A stretch of DNA of 43,527 nt from Ruminococcus sp. Phil15 (GTDB lineage Bacteria; Bacillota; Clostridia; Oscillospirales; Ruminococcaceae): positions 1-43,527 of the forward strand of contig MSHC01000040.1 of NCBI GenBank assembly GCA_001940995.1. The letters run 5' to 3'. Positions 1 to 7,548 of the stretch are shown here, in pieces. Within the stretch, counting starts at the first letter, position 1, and every line of letters begins with the position of its first letter. The position numbers and the translations under genes were made by a program. The notes beneath the pieces were generated by a model. The model worked only from the letters and a program-made list of their open reading frames with translations. It did no database searches and was not told the DNA's origin.

Positions 1-72
1 AAGCTGCCCTTCGATACTCTGGTCCGTCTGCCGTGGACCGGCAGAATATCGGGCGTATATTACAGCCTTCAT
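1..72 (-). CDS. Large serine recombinase (integrase), N-terminal fragment
   Basis: Reading leftwards from an ATG at 72-70 gives 24 codons starting MKAVIYARYSAG, followed by an SIEGQL segment. This is the N-terminus of resolvase/invertase-type large serine recombinases; Ser10 in YARYS would be the catalytic nucleophile. The gene runs off the left edge, so the DNA-binding and recombinase domains cannot be seen. A GGAGGT ribosome site overlaps the stop codon of the upstream HNH gene, so the two are translationally close. The expected role is phage integration and excision. Family is confident; whether the gene is complete is unknown. Confidence 0.8.
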   Translation of the reverse strand, partial: MKAVIYARYSAGPRQTDQSIEGQL

Positions 73-74
73 AT

Positions 75-818
75 CTACCTCCTGAAAATTTCGTCGTTGT
101 GGTACTCCAGATACTCCCTACGAGGCGGAAATCGGGGGGGGGGGGGGGGGGGGGGTAAAATCATTCCCTCGAGATTAAGCAGCCAGAAGGCCGTAAAATC
201 GTCGTTAGAGAGGGTCTTAACGATTGGAGAAATATGAACTTTCATGGAAGGAGTGATTGTCATGAGGCCGGAATCAAAGGCCTTGTCATAAAAGGTATTT
301 AGGCAGATTCCATTTTCGGGATTTACCCTGTCGGCTTCGCTTCGGCATTTAGAGTATGGCTTAATATGACTTGCAACAAGCATTTGCGGCAATGCACAGC
401 CGGAAACATAGCAGCGGTCATCATATGTAGACAAAACAGCTTTCTTGAAAAATACTCTCTCCCTTGTAACACGGCGCTTGTCCGTTAGTGACGATAACGG
501 CTTAGCTCCATGCAAAGGTGTAGAGTCAAATAAATCAAGACCTGTTAGAGTTTCGGCTTCAATGCTTAAAGCTCCCCAATCGTGCTTAAACTCTTCATAT
601 ATTATTTTATCGGCCTTAGCTACATGGCCGAGCCCCGAGCTGATATTCGGGTCAATATATCGAAAGTTTTTCATGCGCATTACTATTGAAGCGACTGAGT
701 GAGGTATAATCTCGGACACCTGCTGAATGACTTCGTTACGTGGATTGATTTGGTTAAGAGGCGTAACGCAGTACAGAGCATAGGCGATTATAATATCCTC
801 GCGACTCCACGCGTTCAT
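75..818 (-). CDS. HNH endonuclease, putative restriction-like, with poly-proline homopolymer tract
   Basis: A 247-residue protein whose second half carries an HNH-type nuclease core: a CYVSGC knuckle, ASHIKPYS, then NPENGICLN and DKAFDSG. The ending RFPPRREYLEYHNDEIF is typical of HNH restriction-endonuclease-like proteins. It lies between the repressor (stop of one meets start of the next near 815-818) and the integrase, in the leftward lysogeny operon, so it is probably expressed in the lysogen. A run of 22 C on the coding strand encodes seven prolines plus the first base of an Arg codon just before the conserved tail. The role could be defence, superinfection exclusion or DNA processing; the sequence does not decide. 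Confidence 0.75.
   Translation of the reverse strand: MNAWSREDIIIAYALYCVTPLNQINPRNEVIQQVSEIIPHSVASIVMRMKNFRYIDPNISSGLGHVAKADKIIYEEFKHDWGALSIEAETLTGLDLFDSTPLHGAKPLSSLTDKRRVTRERVFFKKAVLSTYDDRCYVSGCALPQMLVASHIKPYSKCRSEADRVNPENGICLNTFYDKAFDSGLMTITPSMKVHISPIVKTLSNDDFTAFWLLNLEGMILPPPPPPPRFPPRREYLEYHNDEIFRR
134..155. repeat. 22-bp G:C homopolymer inside the HNH gene
   Basis: An uninterrupted run of 22 G (22 C on the coding strand of the HNH gene). A gain of one base would end the protein shortly after the tract (PISAS then stop). A loss of one base would read past the normal stop and out of frame into the integrase gene. Only changes of three keep the conserved tail. This is the form of a slipped-strand phase-variable tract, though long homopolymers are also error-prone in assembly. 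Confidence 0.9.
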
Positions 819-1210
819 TTAGATTCGTCCTCCAGCTCGTATGCCATATTCATCAGCTTAATACGGCTTTTGACATCAAGGCTGCCAAAAATCCTGAGGA
901 GTTCCTGTTCCTCTTTGGAAAGCTCGACGCCGTTGTTAATGTGAATCTCGCCGGAGTTTTGACCGATAACTCCATTATTAGAATTAACAGTCTCTATATT
1001 GATACTGTTGTCGGTCGTTCCTAAAAGGTAGGTCGGTGTAGTGCCGAGCGCTTGAGCAAGCTTATGTACTTTATCGATTCGCAGCGATTTTATATAGCCT
1101 GTTTCCCATTTGCGAACGGTGCTTGCACCAACGCCTACCTTATCCCCGAGCTCTTGGAGTGTGAATCCGCGCTCAGTTCTGAGTGTATGTATTTTCGTTC
1201 CAATCTCCAT
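815..1210 (-). CDS. CI-like XRE-family repressor
   Basis: A 131-residue protein beginning MEIGTKIHTL at an ATG at 1210-1208 preceded by GGAGGTG; the longer reading to 1252 has no ribosome site. Residues of about 5-60 form a helix-turn-helix XRE domain (FTLQELGDKVGVGASTVRKWETGYIKS). The C-terminus (SKEEQELLRIFGSLDVKSRIKLMNMAYELE) resembles the tail of phage repressors that lack an S24 protease domain. It is divergent from a Cro-like gene, with inverted-repeat operators between them. The likely role is maintaining lysogeny and repressing both promoters. With no peptidase domain, induction probably uses another route than RecA-stimulated self-cleavage. Confidence 0.85.
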   Translation of the reverse strand: MEIGTKIHTLRTERGFTLQELGDKVGVGASTVRKWETGYIKSLRIDKVHKLAQALGTTPTYLLGTTDNSINIETVNSNNGVIGQNSGEIHINNGVELSKEEQELLRIFGSLDVKSRIKLMNMAYELEDESK

Positions 1211-1231
1211 TTTAGCACCTCCAATGACTAT

Positions 1232-1263
1232 ATTATAACACACTTTTGTCAAAAAAGAAATAG
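1232..1263 (-). promoter_or_regulatory. Repressor promoter -10 and degenerate operator
   Basis: On the minus strand a TATAAT lies at 1237-1232, 22 bp upstream of the repressor start. Just upstream is a degenerate operator (TTTTGTC, six bases, GAAATAG, 1244-1263) related to the two better operators further right. No good -35 is seen at standard spacing. A repressor bound here would cover its own promoter, consistent with autoregulation. Confidence 0.5.
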
Positions 1264-1300
1264 TTTTTCCTAAAATTCAAAAAAATTTTCCAAAAAGCTA

Positions 1301-1351
1301 TTTACAAATCCAAAAAAGCGTGATATAATATTTTTGTCCTAAAAGACAAAA
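1301..1351 (+). promoter_or_regulatory. Early rightward promoter with operator
   Basis: TTTACA at 1301-1306 and TATAAT at 1324-1329 are separated by exactly 17 bp. An inverted repeat, TTTTGTC-ctaaaa-GACAAAA, at 1332-1351 covers the expected transcription start. This is the arrangement of a repressor-controlled early promoter driving the Cro-like gene and the early operon. Confidence 0.8.
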
Positions 1352-1399
1352 TGTAGTGTGCACTATAGCGAAATCAGTAGAAAGGAGACAATATATCGT

Positions 1400-1615
1400 A
1401 TGATTAACACTCGATTGCTTTTGGCTCAAATGACGCTAAAAGCTAAGACTACGAAGGACCTTGCGGACGCGCAGGGCTGGAGTATGAGCACGGCGTACAG
1501 GAAAATTAACGGTAAAGCTGCTTGGTTTGTCCCTGAGGTCCAGAGGTGCACTGACTTTCTGGAGTTGACGGAAAACCTTGTCAACGAAATTTTTTTTGCC
1601 GCTGATTTGTCCTAA
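1400..1615 (+). CDS. Cro-like HTH regulator
   Basis: A 71-residue protein starting MINTRLLLAQ; the ATG at 1400 follows AAAGGAGA, while the longer reading from 1358 has no ribosome site. TTKDLADAQGWSMSTAYRKINGKAAW forms a helix-turn-helix like small phage regulators of the DUF739/Cro type. It is the first gene of the rightward transcript and diverges from the repressor, so it is the natural antagonist in the lysis-lysogeny switch. Its stop codon is embedded in a second operator copy. Confidence 0.75.
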   Translation: MINTRLLLAQMTLKAKTTKDLADAQGWSMSTAYRKINGKAAWFVPEVQRCTDFLELTENLVNEIFFAADLS

Positions 1616-1623
1616 AAGACAAA
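1606..1623. promoter_or_regulatory. Second operator copy across the cro-like stop codon
   Basis: TTTGTC-ctaaaa-GACAAA shares 19 consecutive bases, including the spacer, with the operator at 1332-1351. The stop codon TAA of the Cro-like gene lies in its centre. A repressor bound here could act as a transcription roadblock or loop partner. Confidence 0.7.
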
Positions 1624-1624
1624 A

Positions 1625-1813
1625 GTGCGCCAAATTACCCATGAGAGCGCTCAAGTAAAAGAGCAACTAATGCTTGACCGACTTTGCGCTGCGGTCAAAG
1701 TATTTTATGAAAACCCGAAAAACTTAAAAGCCTATGAGGCTTGGAAAAATCAAGGAGGCAAACATTATGGCACAAATAACTGTAACGCTGGAAATGACAC
1801 CGGAGAATCTTGA
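1625..1813 (+). CDS. Small hypothetical protein
   Basis: An open reading frame of up to 62 codons from a GTG, containing MLDRLCAAVKVFYENPKNLKAYEAWKNQGG, which reads like a small helical phage protein. No convincing ribosome site precedes the GTG at 1625 or the ATG at 1670. Its 3' end overlaps the next gene by 47 bp, and its GGAGG-containing codons are that gene's ribosome site. It may be real and translated from the ATG, or a chance frame. Confidence 0.4.
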   Translation: MRQITHESAQVKEQLMLDRLCAAVKVFYENPKNLKAYEAWKNQGGKHYGTNNCNAGNDTGES

Positions 1814-2144
1814 ACTCTTGAAAAGTCTTTGCCCGGCAACTACAACAATAACACCTACAACGGACGGCAAGCCCGTTAAAAAGAATAAGAAAACAACTAC
1901 CGCTGCCGATGAGGCACCCGCAGCAAATGCGAACGCAGCCGACGCAGATGCGCCGGAAACAGACGACACACCTGCAAAGGTTACCTTAACAGATGTAAGA
2001 GCCGTTGCTCTGGCCCTGTCGAAAGCCGGCAAGCAGGACTTCTTAAAGGCTGCTTTTGAAAAGTTCGGAGGCAAAAAGCTTTCTGATATTAAAGAGGCTG
2101 ATTATCCCGCGCTTTTGAAGGAGCTTAACGGAGGTGCTGAATAA
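1767..2144 (+). CDS. Hypothetical early protein with Ala/Thr-rich linker
   Basis: A 125-residue protein starting MAQITVTLEM after AAGGAGG. It has a short N-terminal segment (TPENLELLKSLCP), a low-complexity linker rich in Thr, Ala, Asp and Pro (about residues 28-70), and a C-terminal helical domain (LTDVRAVALALSKAGKQDFLKAAFEKFGGKKLSDI) resembling the LEM/SAP-like tail of small phage proteins found just before DUF2800 nucleases. The ATG of the next gene overlaps its stop codon by one base, so they are translationally coupled. A helper of the adjacent nuclease is an inference from position. Confidence 0.65.
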   Translation: MAQITVTLEMTPENLELLKSLCPATTTITPTTDGKPVKKNKKTTTAADEAPAANANAADADAPETDDTPAKVTLTDVRAVALALSKAGKQDFLKAAFEKFGGKKLSDIKEADYPALLKELNGGAE

Positions 2145-3316
2145 TGCCTGACGTTCATGCTCTATTGTCAGCGAGTGGCTCACACCGTTGGCTTGAGTGT
2201 ACGCCAAGCGCACGTTTAGAGGAAGGTTTTCCAAGTACAACCTCTGACTATGCGGCCGAAGGTACACTCGCCCACTTGCTTGCTGAAGCTACGGCCCTTT
2301 ACTGGACCGACCAAATCACCGAGACCGAATACGAGGAGCGCCTTGCTGAAATTAAAAAAGATAAGTGGTACACAGAGGATATGCTCGAGGACTGTATCTC
2401 TTATGCAAAGCTGATTCTCGAAAAATGGAATGCACTTAAAGAAAAGTGCCCCGACGCTATTGTAATGCTTGAGGCTCAAATCAAGTATGACGCATGGGCG
2501 CCTGAAGGCTTTGGAACAGCTGACTGCTTAATTCTTGCAGACGGTTTTATGGAAGTCATTGACTTTAAGTACGGCAAAGGTAAGCGTGTAGACGCGCTCG
2601 GCAATCCTCAAATGCGTTTATACACACTTGGCGCCTATAACACTTACGGTCTTGTATATCAGGTTGAGCAAATTACAATGACTATTTTTCAGCCCCGCCT
2701 CTCTGGCGTAATAAGTTCTGACGACATCACAATTTCAGAGCTTTTAGACTGGGGTGAAAATTACGTTAAACCGAGAGCCCAGCTTGCTTTTGAAGGCAAA
2801 GGCGATTTTTGCCCGTCAAGTGAGACGTGTAAGTTTTGCAAAGCAAAGCAGGTATGTCGAGCTCGAACAAATGAGAACTTAAAGCTTTTTGATGAAGCTC
2901 CTGACGTTCTATTGATTACTCCCGAGGAAGCGGGCCAGCTTCTTGAAAGAGCAGCTGATATTTCTGCATGGCTTGCAGACCTTGAGAATCTTGTTCAGAG
3001 TACACTGCTTGAAGGTACTCCGGTCACTGGCTGGAAAATTGTTGAAGGCCGCAGCAACCGTAAATTTGCAGACCCTGTAAAAGTTGCAGACGCCTTAAAA
3101 ACCGCTGGCTATGACGAGGCTGTTATCTATAAGCCCCGTGAGCTTATTACCTTAACGCAAATGGAAAAAGACTTTGGTAAAAAGAATGTGGCAACACTTC
3201 TCGGCGAACTTATTGTTAAGCCCGCCGGAAAGCCTACACTTGCGCCTGAGTCTGACAAGCGTCCTGAATATAAGCCCGCTGAGCAAATCATAGCAGCTTT
3301 TGACGAGGAGGCCTGA
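2144..3316 (+). CDS. DUF2800 protein, Cas4-like PD-(D/E)XK nuclease
   Basis: A 390-residue protein. The N-terminus (LLSASGSHRWLECTPSARLE, then SDYAAEGTLAHLLAE) and the central GFGTADCLILADGFMEVIDFKYGKG, with D, E-x-x-D-F-K-Y spacing, match the RecB/Cas4-like nuclease core of DUF2800. A four-cysteine cluster (CPSSETCKFCKAKQVCRAR, around residues 225-243) would hold an Fe-S cluster as in Cas4. Such proteins are paired with DUF2815 in Gram-positive phages, as here, suggesting end-processing for replication or recombination. It overlaps the previous gene by one base. Confidence 0.85.
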   Translation: MPDVHALLSASGSHRWLECTPSARLEEGFPSTTSDYAAEGTLAHLLAEATALYWTDQITETEYEERLAEIKKDKWYTEDMLEDCISYAKLILEKWNALKEKCPDAIVMLEAQIKYDAWAPEGFGTADCLILADGFMEVIDFKYGKGKRVDALGNPQMRLYTLGAYNTYGLVYQVEQITMTIFQPRLSGVISSDDITISELLDWGENYVKPRAQLAFEGKGDFCPSSETCKFCKAKQVCRARTNENLKLFDEAPDVLLITPEEAGQLLERAADISAWLADLENLVQSTLLEGTPVTGWKIVEGRSNRKFADPVKVADALKTAGYDEAVIYKPRELITLTQMEKDFGKKNVATLLGELIVKPAGKPTLAPESDKRPEYKPAEQIIAAFDEEA

Positions 3317-3319
3317 CGT

Positions 3320-3871
3320 ATGAAATCCTGTCGTGAACTGTTAATTAAATGCCGAAAGGCCTTGCTTATATCCTTAGCGCTTAACTTGGTCCTTTTGATT
3401 GCATTGATTGTGTCATTAGCGATTCCGTCAAAGGCGGTTACAGAACAAAACTCACAGTCGAGCTTTGTTCCTGATGTCACTATTCAATCTCCATTCATTC
3501 CTACTGTAACACCTTGCTCATCTGAGACAGTTGTTGAGTATGAAAGCTTAGGAGAGTTTAAGGTTACAGCCTATTGTCCTTGCGTTAAATGCTGCGGCAT
3601 TTGGAGCGCAGACCACCCGTCGAGAATCGGTACAGACTACATACAAAAAACAGCAAGCGGCACGATTCCTAAAGCGGGTCATACCGTCGCGGCCGATATT
3701 TCGGTCTTGCCTTATGGCACAGTAATTATTATAGACGGTCATGAGTACACCGTCGAGGACCGCGGTGGAGCGGTTGACGGCAACTCTATTGACATTTTCT
3801 TTGAATCTCATCAAGACGCCTTAAACTGGGGCGTACAATACAAAACTATTTATATTAAAGGAGACAAATAA
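3320..3871 (+). CDS. Membrane-anchored 3D-domain protein (putative peptidoglycan lytic enzyme)
   Basis: A 183-residue protein with an N-terminal membrane segment (about residues 13-34, ALLISLALNLVLLIALIVSL), a Ser/Thr/Pro-rich stalk, and a C-terminal 3D domain (about residues 75-180). The domain shows VTAYCPCVKCC, TASGTIPKAGHTVAAD, LPYGTVIIIDGHEYTVEDRGG and IDIFF, with the three conserved aspartates typical of the MltA/YocH-like 3D fold. Its place between DUF2800 and DUF2815, in a replication operon, is odd for a wall enzyme. It could act at the cell surface early in infection; activity is inferred only. Confidence 0.8.
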   Translation: MKSCRELLIKCRKALLISLALNLVLLIALIVSLAIPSKAVTEQNSQSSFVPDVTIQSPFIPTVTPCSSETVVEYESLGEFKVTAYCPCVKCCGIWSADHPSRIGTDYIQKTASGTIPKAGHTVAADISVLPYGTVIIIDGHEYTVEDRGGAVDGNSIDIFFESHQDALNWGVQYKTIYIKGDK

Positions 3872-3873
3872 CT

Positions 3874-4440
3874 ATGGCTACTACTACTCAAATCACTACT
3901 GGAAAGGTACGTTTTTCGTACTGCAATCTTTTCACTCCCCGCGCTGTTCAGGAAGGCGCGCAGGCAAAATACAGCGTTACGCTGTTGATTCCTAAGTCTG
4001 ACAAGGCTACGGTCGCAAAAATCAAAGCTGCGATTGAGGCTGCTAAGACTAATTACCTTGCAAAGAACAGCGGCAAGAAGCTGCCGGCAAATCTCAAGAC
4101 TACGCTCCATGACGGTGACGGTGAGCGCCCTAACGGCGGCGAGTTTGGTGAGGAATGCAAGGGCTGCTACGTAATGACCGTAAGCTCGAATAATCCTCCC
4201 GTTATCGTTGACGCACAGAAGGTGCCGATTACTGATGAGCGTGAGCTCTATTCCGGTTGCTACGGCCGCGCAATCATCAACTTCTATGTCTATGACACTC
4301 AGGGCAATAAGGGTATCTCTGCCGGCCTTAATGGTATCATGAAGCTTTACGACGGCGAGCCTCTCGGTGGCGGTGTTATTACTGACTCTGACTGGGACGA
4401 CGGCTGGGAGGATGAGGACGACGATGACCTTCTCGGCTAA
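3874..4440 (+). CDS. DUF2815 protein, single-stranded DNA-binding
   Basis: A 188-residue protein matching DUF2815: GKVRFSYCNLFTPRAVQEGAQAKYSVTLLIPKSDK at the N-terminus, DGDGERPNGGEFGEECKGCYVMTVSS in the middle, and an acidic C-terminal tail (DSDWDDGWEDEDDDD) of the kind ssDNA-binding proteins use to recruit partners. It follows the 3D gene by two bases. With DUF2800 and the family A polymerase it forms the replication/recombination core. Confidence 0.85.
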   Translation: MATTTQITTGKVRFSYCNLFTPRAVQEGAQAKYSVTLLIPKSDKATVAKIKAAIEAAKTNYLAKNSGKKLPANLKTTLHDGDGERPNGGEFGEECKGCYVMTVSSNNPPVIVDAQKVPITDERELYSGCYGRAIINFYVYDTQGNKGISAGLNGIMKLYDGEPLGGGVITDSDWDDGWEDEDDDDLLG

Positions 4441-4470
4441 GTTCGAGATTGTTCATCTCCTGCAAAATCG

Positions 4471-4505
4471 GCGACGAGGTAAGGCATAAGGTTTTACCTC
4501 GTCGC
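4471..4505 (+). promoter_or_regulatory. Perfect 12-bp hairpin between DUF2815 and polymerase genes
   Basis: GCGACGAGGTAA (4471-4482) pairs completely with TTACCTCGTCGC (4494-4505) around an 11-base loop. It is not followed by a T run, so a simple Rho-independent terminator is unlikely. It ends 17 bases before the GTG start of the polymerase, next to its ribosome site, suggesting RNA processing, stability or translational control. Confidence 0.6.
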
Positions 4506-4522
4506 AAGAAGGGAGACCATAA

Positions 4523-6469
4523 GTGAGAACACTTAGTATTGATATAGAAACCTACAGTCCTGTGGACTTGAAAACACACGGTGTTTATGCTTATGCCGCG
4601 CACCCTGAATTTGAGATACTCCTATTCGGATATGCCTTTGATGATGACCCGGTTATAGAGATTGACTTGGCTTGCGGCGAAAAGCTGCCTGAGGAGGTCC
4701 AGAACGCGTTATATGACCCCGAAATACTTAAGACAGCATTCAATGCGTCTTTTGAAAGAACTTGTATAAGCGCGTATATGGGCTCCATAACGCCGCCTGA
4801 ACAATGGAGCTGTACAGCAGTTTGGGCCAGAGAGCTTGGACTGCCCGCGACTTTGGAATCAGTTGGCATTGTTCTCGGCTTGCCTGAGGACAAGCAAAAG
4901 CTTAAAACCGGTAAAGCCTTAATTCGTTACTTCTCAATACCGTGTAAGCCTACAAAAGCTAATGGAATGAGAACACGCAATTTGCCTGAGCATGACCCCG
5001 AGCGCTGGGCTCTTTATAAAGAGTACAATGTCGGAGACGTTGTGACGGAGCGCGAAGTGCGTCGTAAATTATCTCGCTTTCCTATGTTCCCGACCGAGCA
5101 GCCTTTGTGGGTGCATGACCAGCATATCAATGACCGCGGCGTTGGCGTAGACCTTGTATTTGCCGAGCAAGCGGTTAGGATTGACGCTATTATCAAAGCA
5201 CGATTATTAGATGAAGCGAAAGACTTAACCGGGCTTGCGAATCCGAAAAGTACGGCCCAGCTTAAAGGCTGGATTGAGGACACGGCAGGCATTGAGGTTG
5301 AGAGCCTTAATAAAAAATCAATTCCCGGTGTACGCGCTAACGCAGACCATGAGGACGTTGATAAAATGCTCGATATTCGTGCAGGGCTTGCAAAAACCTC
5401 TACCGGTAAATACGACGCCATGCTCCGCACTGCTTGTGAGGACCATAGAATACGAGGCTTGACTCAGTTCTACGGCGCCAGCCGTACAGGTCGTTGGGCC
5501 GGACGATTAGTGCAAATGCAGAATTTGCCTCAAAACAAAATGCCTGACCGCGACCTTGATATTGCTCGACAGTTGGTGCGTGCCGGTGACCTTGAGACAA
5601 TGGAGTTGCTTTTTGATGATATTTCAGGAACGCTGTCGCAGTTAATACGTACGGCGTTTGTACCTCGAAAGGGCTGCCGTTTCATTGTTGCCGACTTTTC
5701 CGCCATTGAAGCCCGCGTACTTGCTTGGCTTGCAGGTGAGACTTGGCGAATGGACGTTTTTAATACACACGGCAAAATTTATGAGGCGTCTGCCGAGCAG
5801 ATGTTTCACTTGCCCGCCGGTAGTGTTAAGAAGGGCGACCCTATGAGACAAAAAGGAAAAATCGCAGAGCTTGCTCTCGGTTACGGCGGCAGCGTCGGTG
5901 CCTTGAAGTCAATGGGAGCTCTTGATATGGGTCTTGTTGAATCTGAACTTAAGCCGCTTGTTAATAGCTGGCGTGCTGCAAATCCCGCTATTACAAAGTT
6001 TTGGTGGGACACTGATTCAATGGCTCGGCGTACTATTCAAACAAAGGCGCCTACTTCATTACCATACGGCATGGGCTTTCATAAGCAAGGGCCACTCTTA
6101 AAGCTTCGTTTACCAAATGGCCGAGAGCTAAGTTATGTTAAGCCCGCTGTTGTTGATGACAATATCACCTATGAGGGCAATATTCAGTCGTCAGGTGCAT
6201 GGGGCCGCATTGAATCCTATGGCCCGAAGCTCGTGGAGAATATCGTTCAGGCTACAGCGCGTGACTGTTTGGCAGAAGCAATTACAAGACTTGAAAACAA
6301 TGGCTTTCCTGTTGTGTTTCATGTTCACGATGAAGTTATATGCGAAGTTCCCGAAGGCGTGAGCTCGGCTAAAGAGCTTGGTGAACTTATGGCAGAGCCT
6401 ATCGCTTGGGCGACTGGCTTACCGCTTAGAGCGGACGCCTACGAATGTGAATACTATAGAAAGGATTAA
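4523..6469 (+). CDS. Phage DNA polymerase, family A with 3'-5' exonuclease
   Basis: A 648-residue protein from a GTG start with AAGGGAGA upstream. The N-terminal DEDD exonuclease shows LSIDIET (D7, E9), AFNASFER (N74) and YNVGDVVTE (D172). The polymerase domain has ADFSAIEAR (motif A, D391), RQKGKIAELALGYGG (motif B, the O-helix) and FHVHDEV (motif C, H602-D603-E604). All catalytic acids are present. It lies in the early operon, with a MazG-like gene directly downstream. The role is phage genome replication. Confidence 0.93.
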   Translation: MRTLSIDIETYSPVDLKTHGVYAYAAHPEFEILLFGYAFDDDPVIEIDLACGEKLPEEVQNALYDPEILKTAFNASFERTCISAYMGSITPPEQWSCTAVWARELGLPATLESVGIVLGLPEDKQKLKTGKALIRYFSIPCKPTKANGMRTRNLPEHDPERWALYKEYNVGDVVTEREVRRKLSRFPMFPTEQPLWVHDQHINDRGVGVDLVFAEQAVRIDAIIKARLLDEAKDLTGLANPKSTAQLKGWIEDTAGIEVESLNKKSIPGVRANADHEDVDKMLDIRAGLAKTSTGKYDAMLRTACEDHRIRGLTQFYGASRTGRWAGRLVQMQNLPQNKMPDRDLDIARQLVRAGDLETMELLFDDISGTLSQLIRTAFVPRKGCRFIVADFSAIEARVLAWLAGETWRMDVFNTHGKIYEASAEQMFHLPAGSVKKGDPMRQKGKIAELALGYGGSVGALKSMGALDMGLVESELKPLVNSWRAANPAITKFWWDTDSMARRTIQTKAPTSLPYGMGFHKQGPLLKLRLPNGRELSYVKPAVVDDNITYEGNIQSSGAWGRIESYGPKLVENIVQATARDCLAEAITRLENNGFPVVFHVHDEVICEVPEGVSSAKELGELMAEPIAWATGLPLRADAYECEYYRKD

Positions 6470-6473
6470 AGCT

Positions 6474-6794
6474 ATGAAAATTGATGTTTTTAATAAAGTC
6501 GTCAAGGAGCAGCTTGCATACTGCGAAAAGCTTCTCACCCATAAGGGCGAGGAATACGCACTTAATGCGGATATTGACCGCTTGGCGCATTTTAAGAAGG
6601 CTGCCGTTATTATGGACGGTACCCCGAAAGAAGCCTTGCTCGGTATGCTGACAAAGCACCTTGTATCAATTTCGGATATGTGCACTGACGGTCGTACATA
6701 TTCAAAAGAACGCTGGGCCGAGAAAATTACAGACAGTATTAACTACCTGCTTTTGCTCTTGGCTCTTGTAGAGGAGGAAAGCACTAATGAATAG
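6474..6794 (+). CDS. Small MazG/all-alpha NTP-pyrophosphatase-like protein (tentative)
   Basis: A 106-residue all-helical protein starting MKIDVFNKVV; the ATG at 6474 sits after GAAAGGA, and the upstream extension lies inside the polymerase gene. KGEEYALNADIDRLAHFKKAA, then MLTKHLVSISDM and EKITDSINYLLLLLALVEEE, recall the E-x-x-D...EK..D..NY layout of small all-alpha NTP pyrophosphatases in phages. It overlaps the ThyX gene by 8 bp and sits at the head of a nucleotide-metabolism module, which fits a nucleotide-sanitising role. The family call is by pattern memory and not certain. Confidence 0.55.
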   Translation: MKIDVFNKVVKEQLAYCEKLLTHKGEEYALNADIDRLAHFKKAAVIMDGTPKEALLGMLTKHLVSISDMCTDGRTYSKERWAEKITDSINYLLLLLALVEEESTNE

Positions 6795-7548
6795 AATAGA
6801 AGTTAATGTGCTCAATCCTGAAGTAGTTACTGAGTCTGAAAAGATGATGGTCTGCGCTGCGCGTCTTACTCAGCGCGGTCATAAGATTAAAGACATGGCA
6901 GACTTTATGGCTCTTTACAATAAAGAGTATACCCCTGAAACAGTTTCCGCTATGGCAAGCTTGCCGCACCCTACTATTCAAAAGTTTGGTGTTATTAACG
7001 TTGCTATTGTGGGCGCGTCTCGCAGATTCCTTGCGCAGATTACCCGACATCAAAACGAGGTCAAGTTTATGTCTGCATCATTGCAGTATAGCGATTATTC
7101 CGGCGAGGCTGACTTTGTTGTACCCTACGAACTGCTTGACAGTCAAATGCGTTTTGGCTACCTCTCGCAATGTCAGGAGGCAATGCGCAAATACAAAATG
7201 TTGGTAGATTATGATGTCGGCAATGACGCCGCCGGCTACTTAGCGCCGCAAGGCTTGAGAAATATTCTCATAATCAGTGCTACACCGTATCAATGGAAGC
7301 ACATGATTAGCCAGCGTGTTTGCCGTCGCAACACTGACGAGACCCGTTATGTATTGCTCAAAATCTGGGAGCTACTGTATAAGCTTTCTCCGCAGATGTT
7401 TGGCAATGCCGGACCCTTCTGCGTGACTGGTAAATGTAAAGAGGGTAAAATGACATGCGGTAAGGCTATTGACCCGAAGTTTACGCTTACTGAAATCTTG
7501 CAGGCTGATTTTCCTGCGATTGCAGGAGGTGAACTTGATGAAAATTAA
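6787..7548 (+). CDS. thyX: Flavin-dependent thymidylate synthase ThyX
   Basis: A 253-residue protein with GASRRFLAQITRHQ and a degenerate ThyX signature around residues 87-101 (RHQ...FMSASLQY, where the classic form is RHRxxSxNExSxRY). Further on it has TPYQWKHMISQRVCRRNTDETRYV. ThyX makes dTMP from dUMP using FAD and methylene-tetrahydrofolate. A GGAGGAAA ribosome site precedes the ATG, overlapping the upstream gene. dUTPase and dCMP deaminase follow, giving a compact dCMP-dUMP-dTMP route. The shifted signature is a variant worth noting. Confidence 0.8.
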   Translation: MNRIEVNVLNPEVVTESEKMMVCAARLTQRGHKIKDMADFMALYNKEYTPETVSAMASLPHPTIQKFGVINVAIVGASRRFLAQITRHQNEVKFMSASLQYSDYSGEADFVVPYELLDSQMRFGYLSQCQEAMRKYKMLVDYDVGNDAAGYLAPQGLRNILIISATPYQWKHMISQRVCRRNTDETRYVLLKIWELLYKLSPQMFGNAGPFCVTGKCKEGKMTCGKAIDPKFTLTEILQADFPAIAGGELDEN

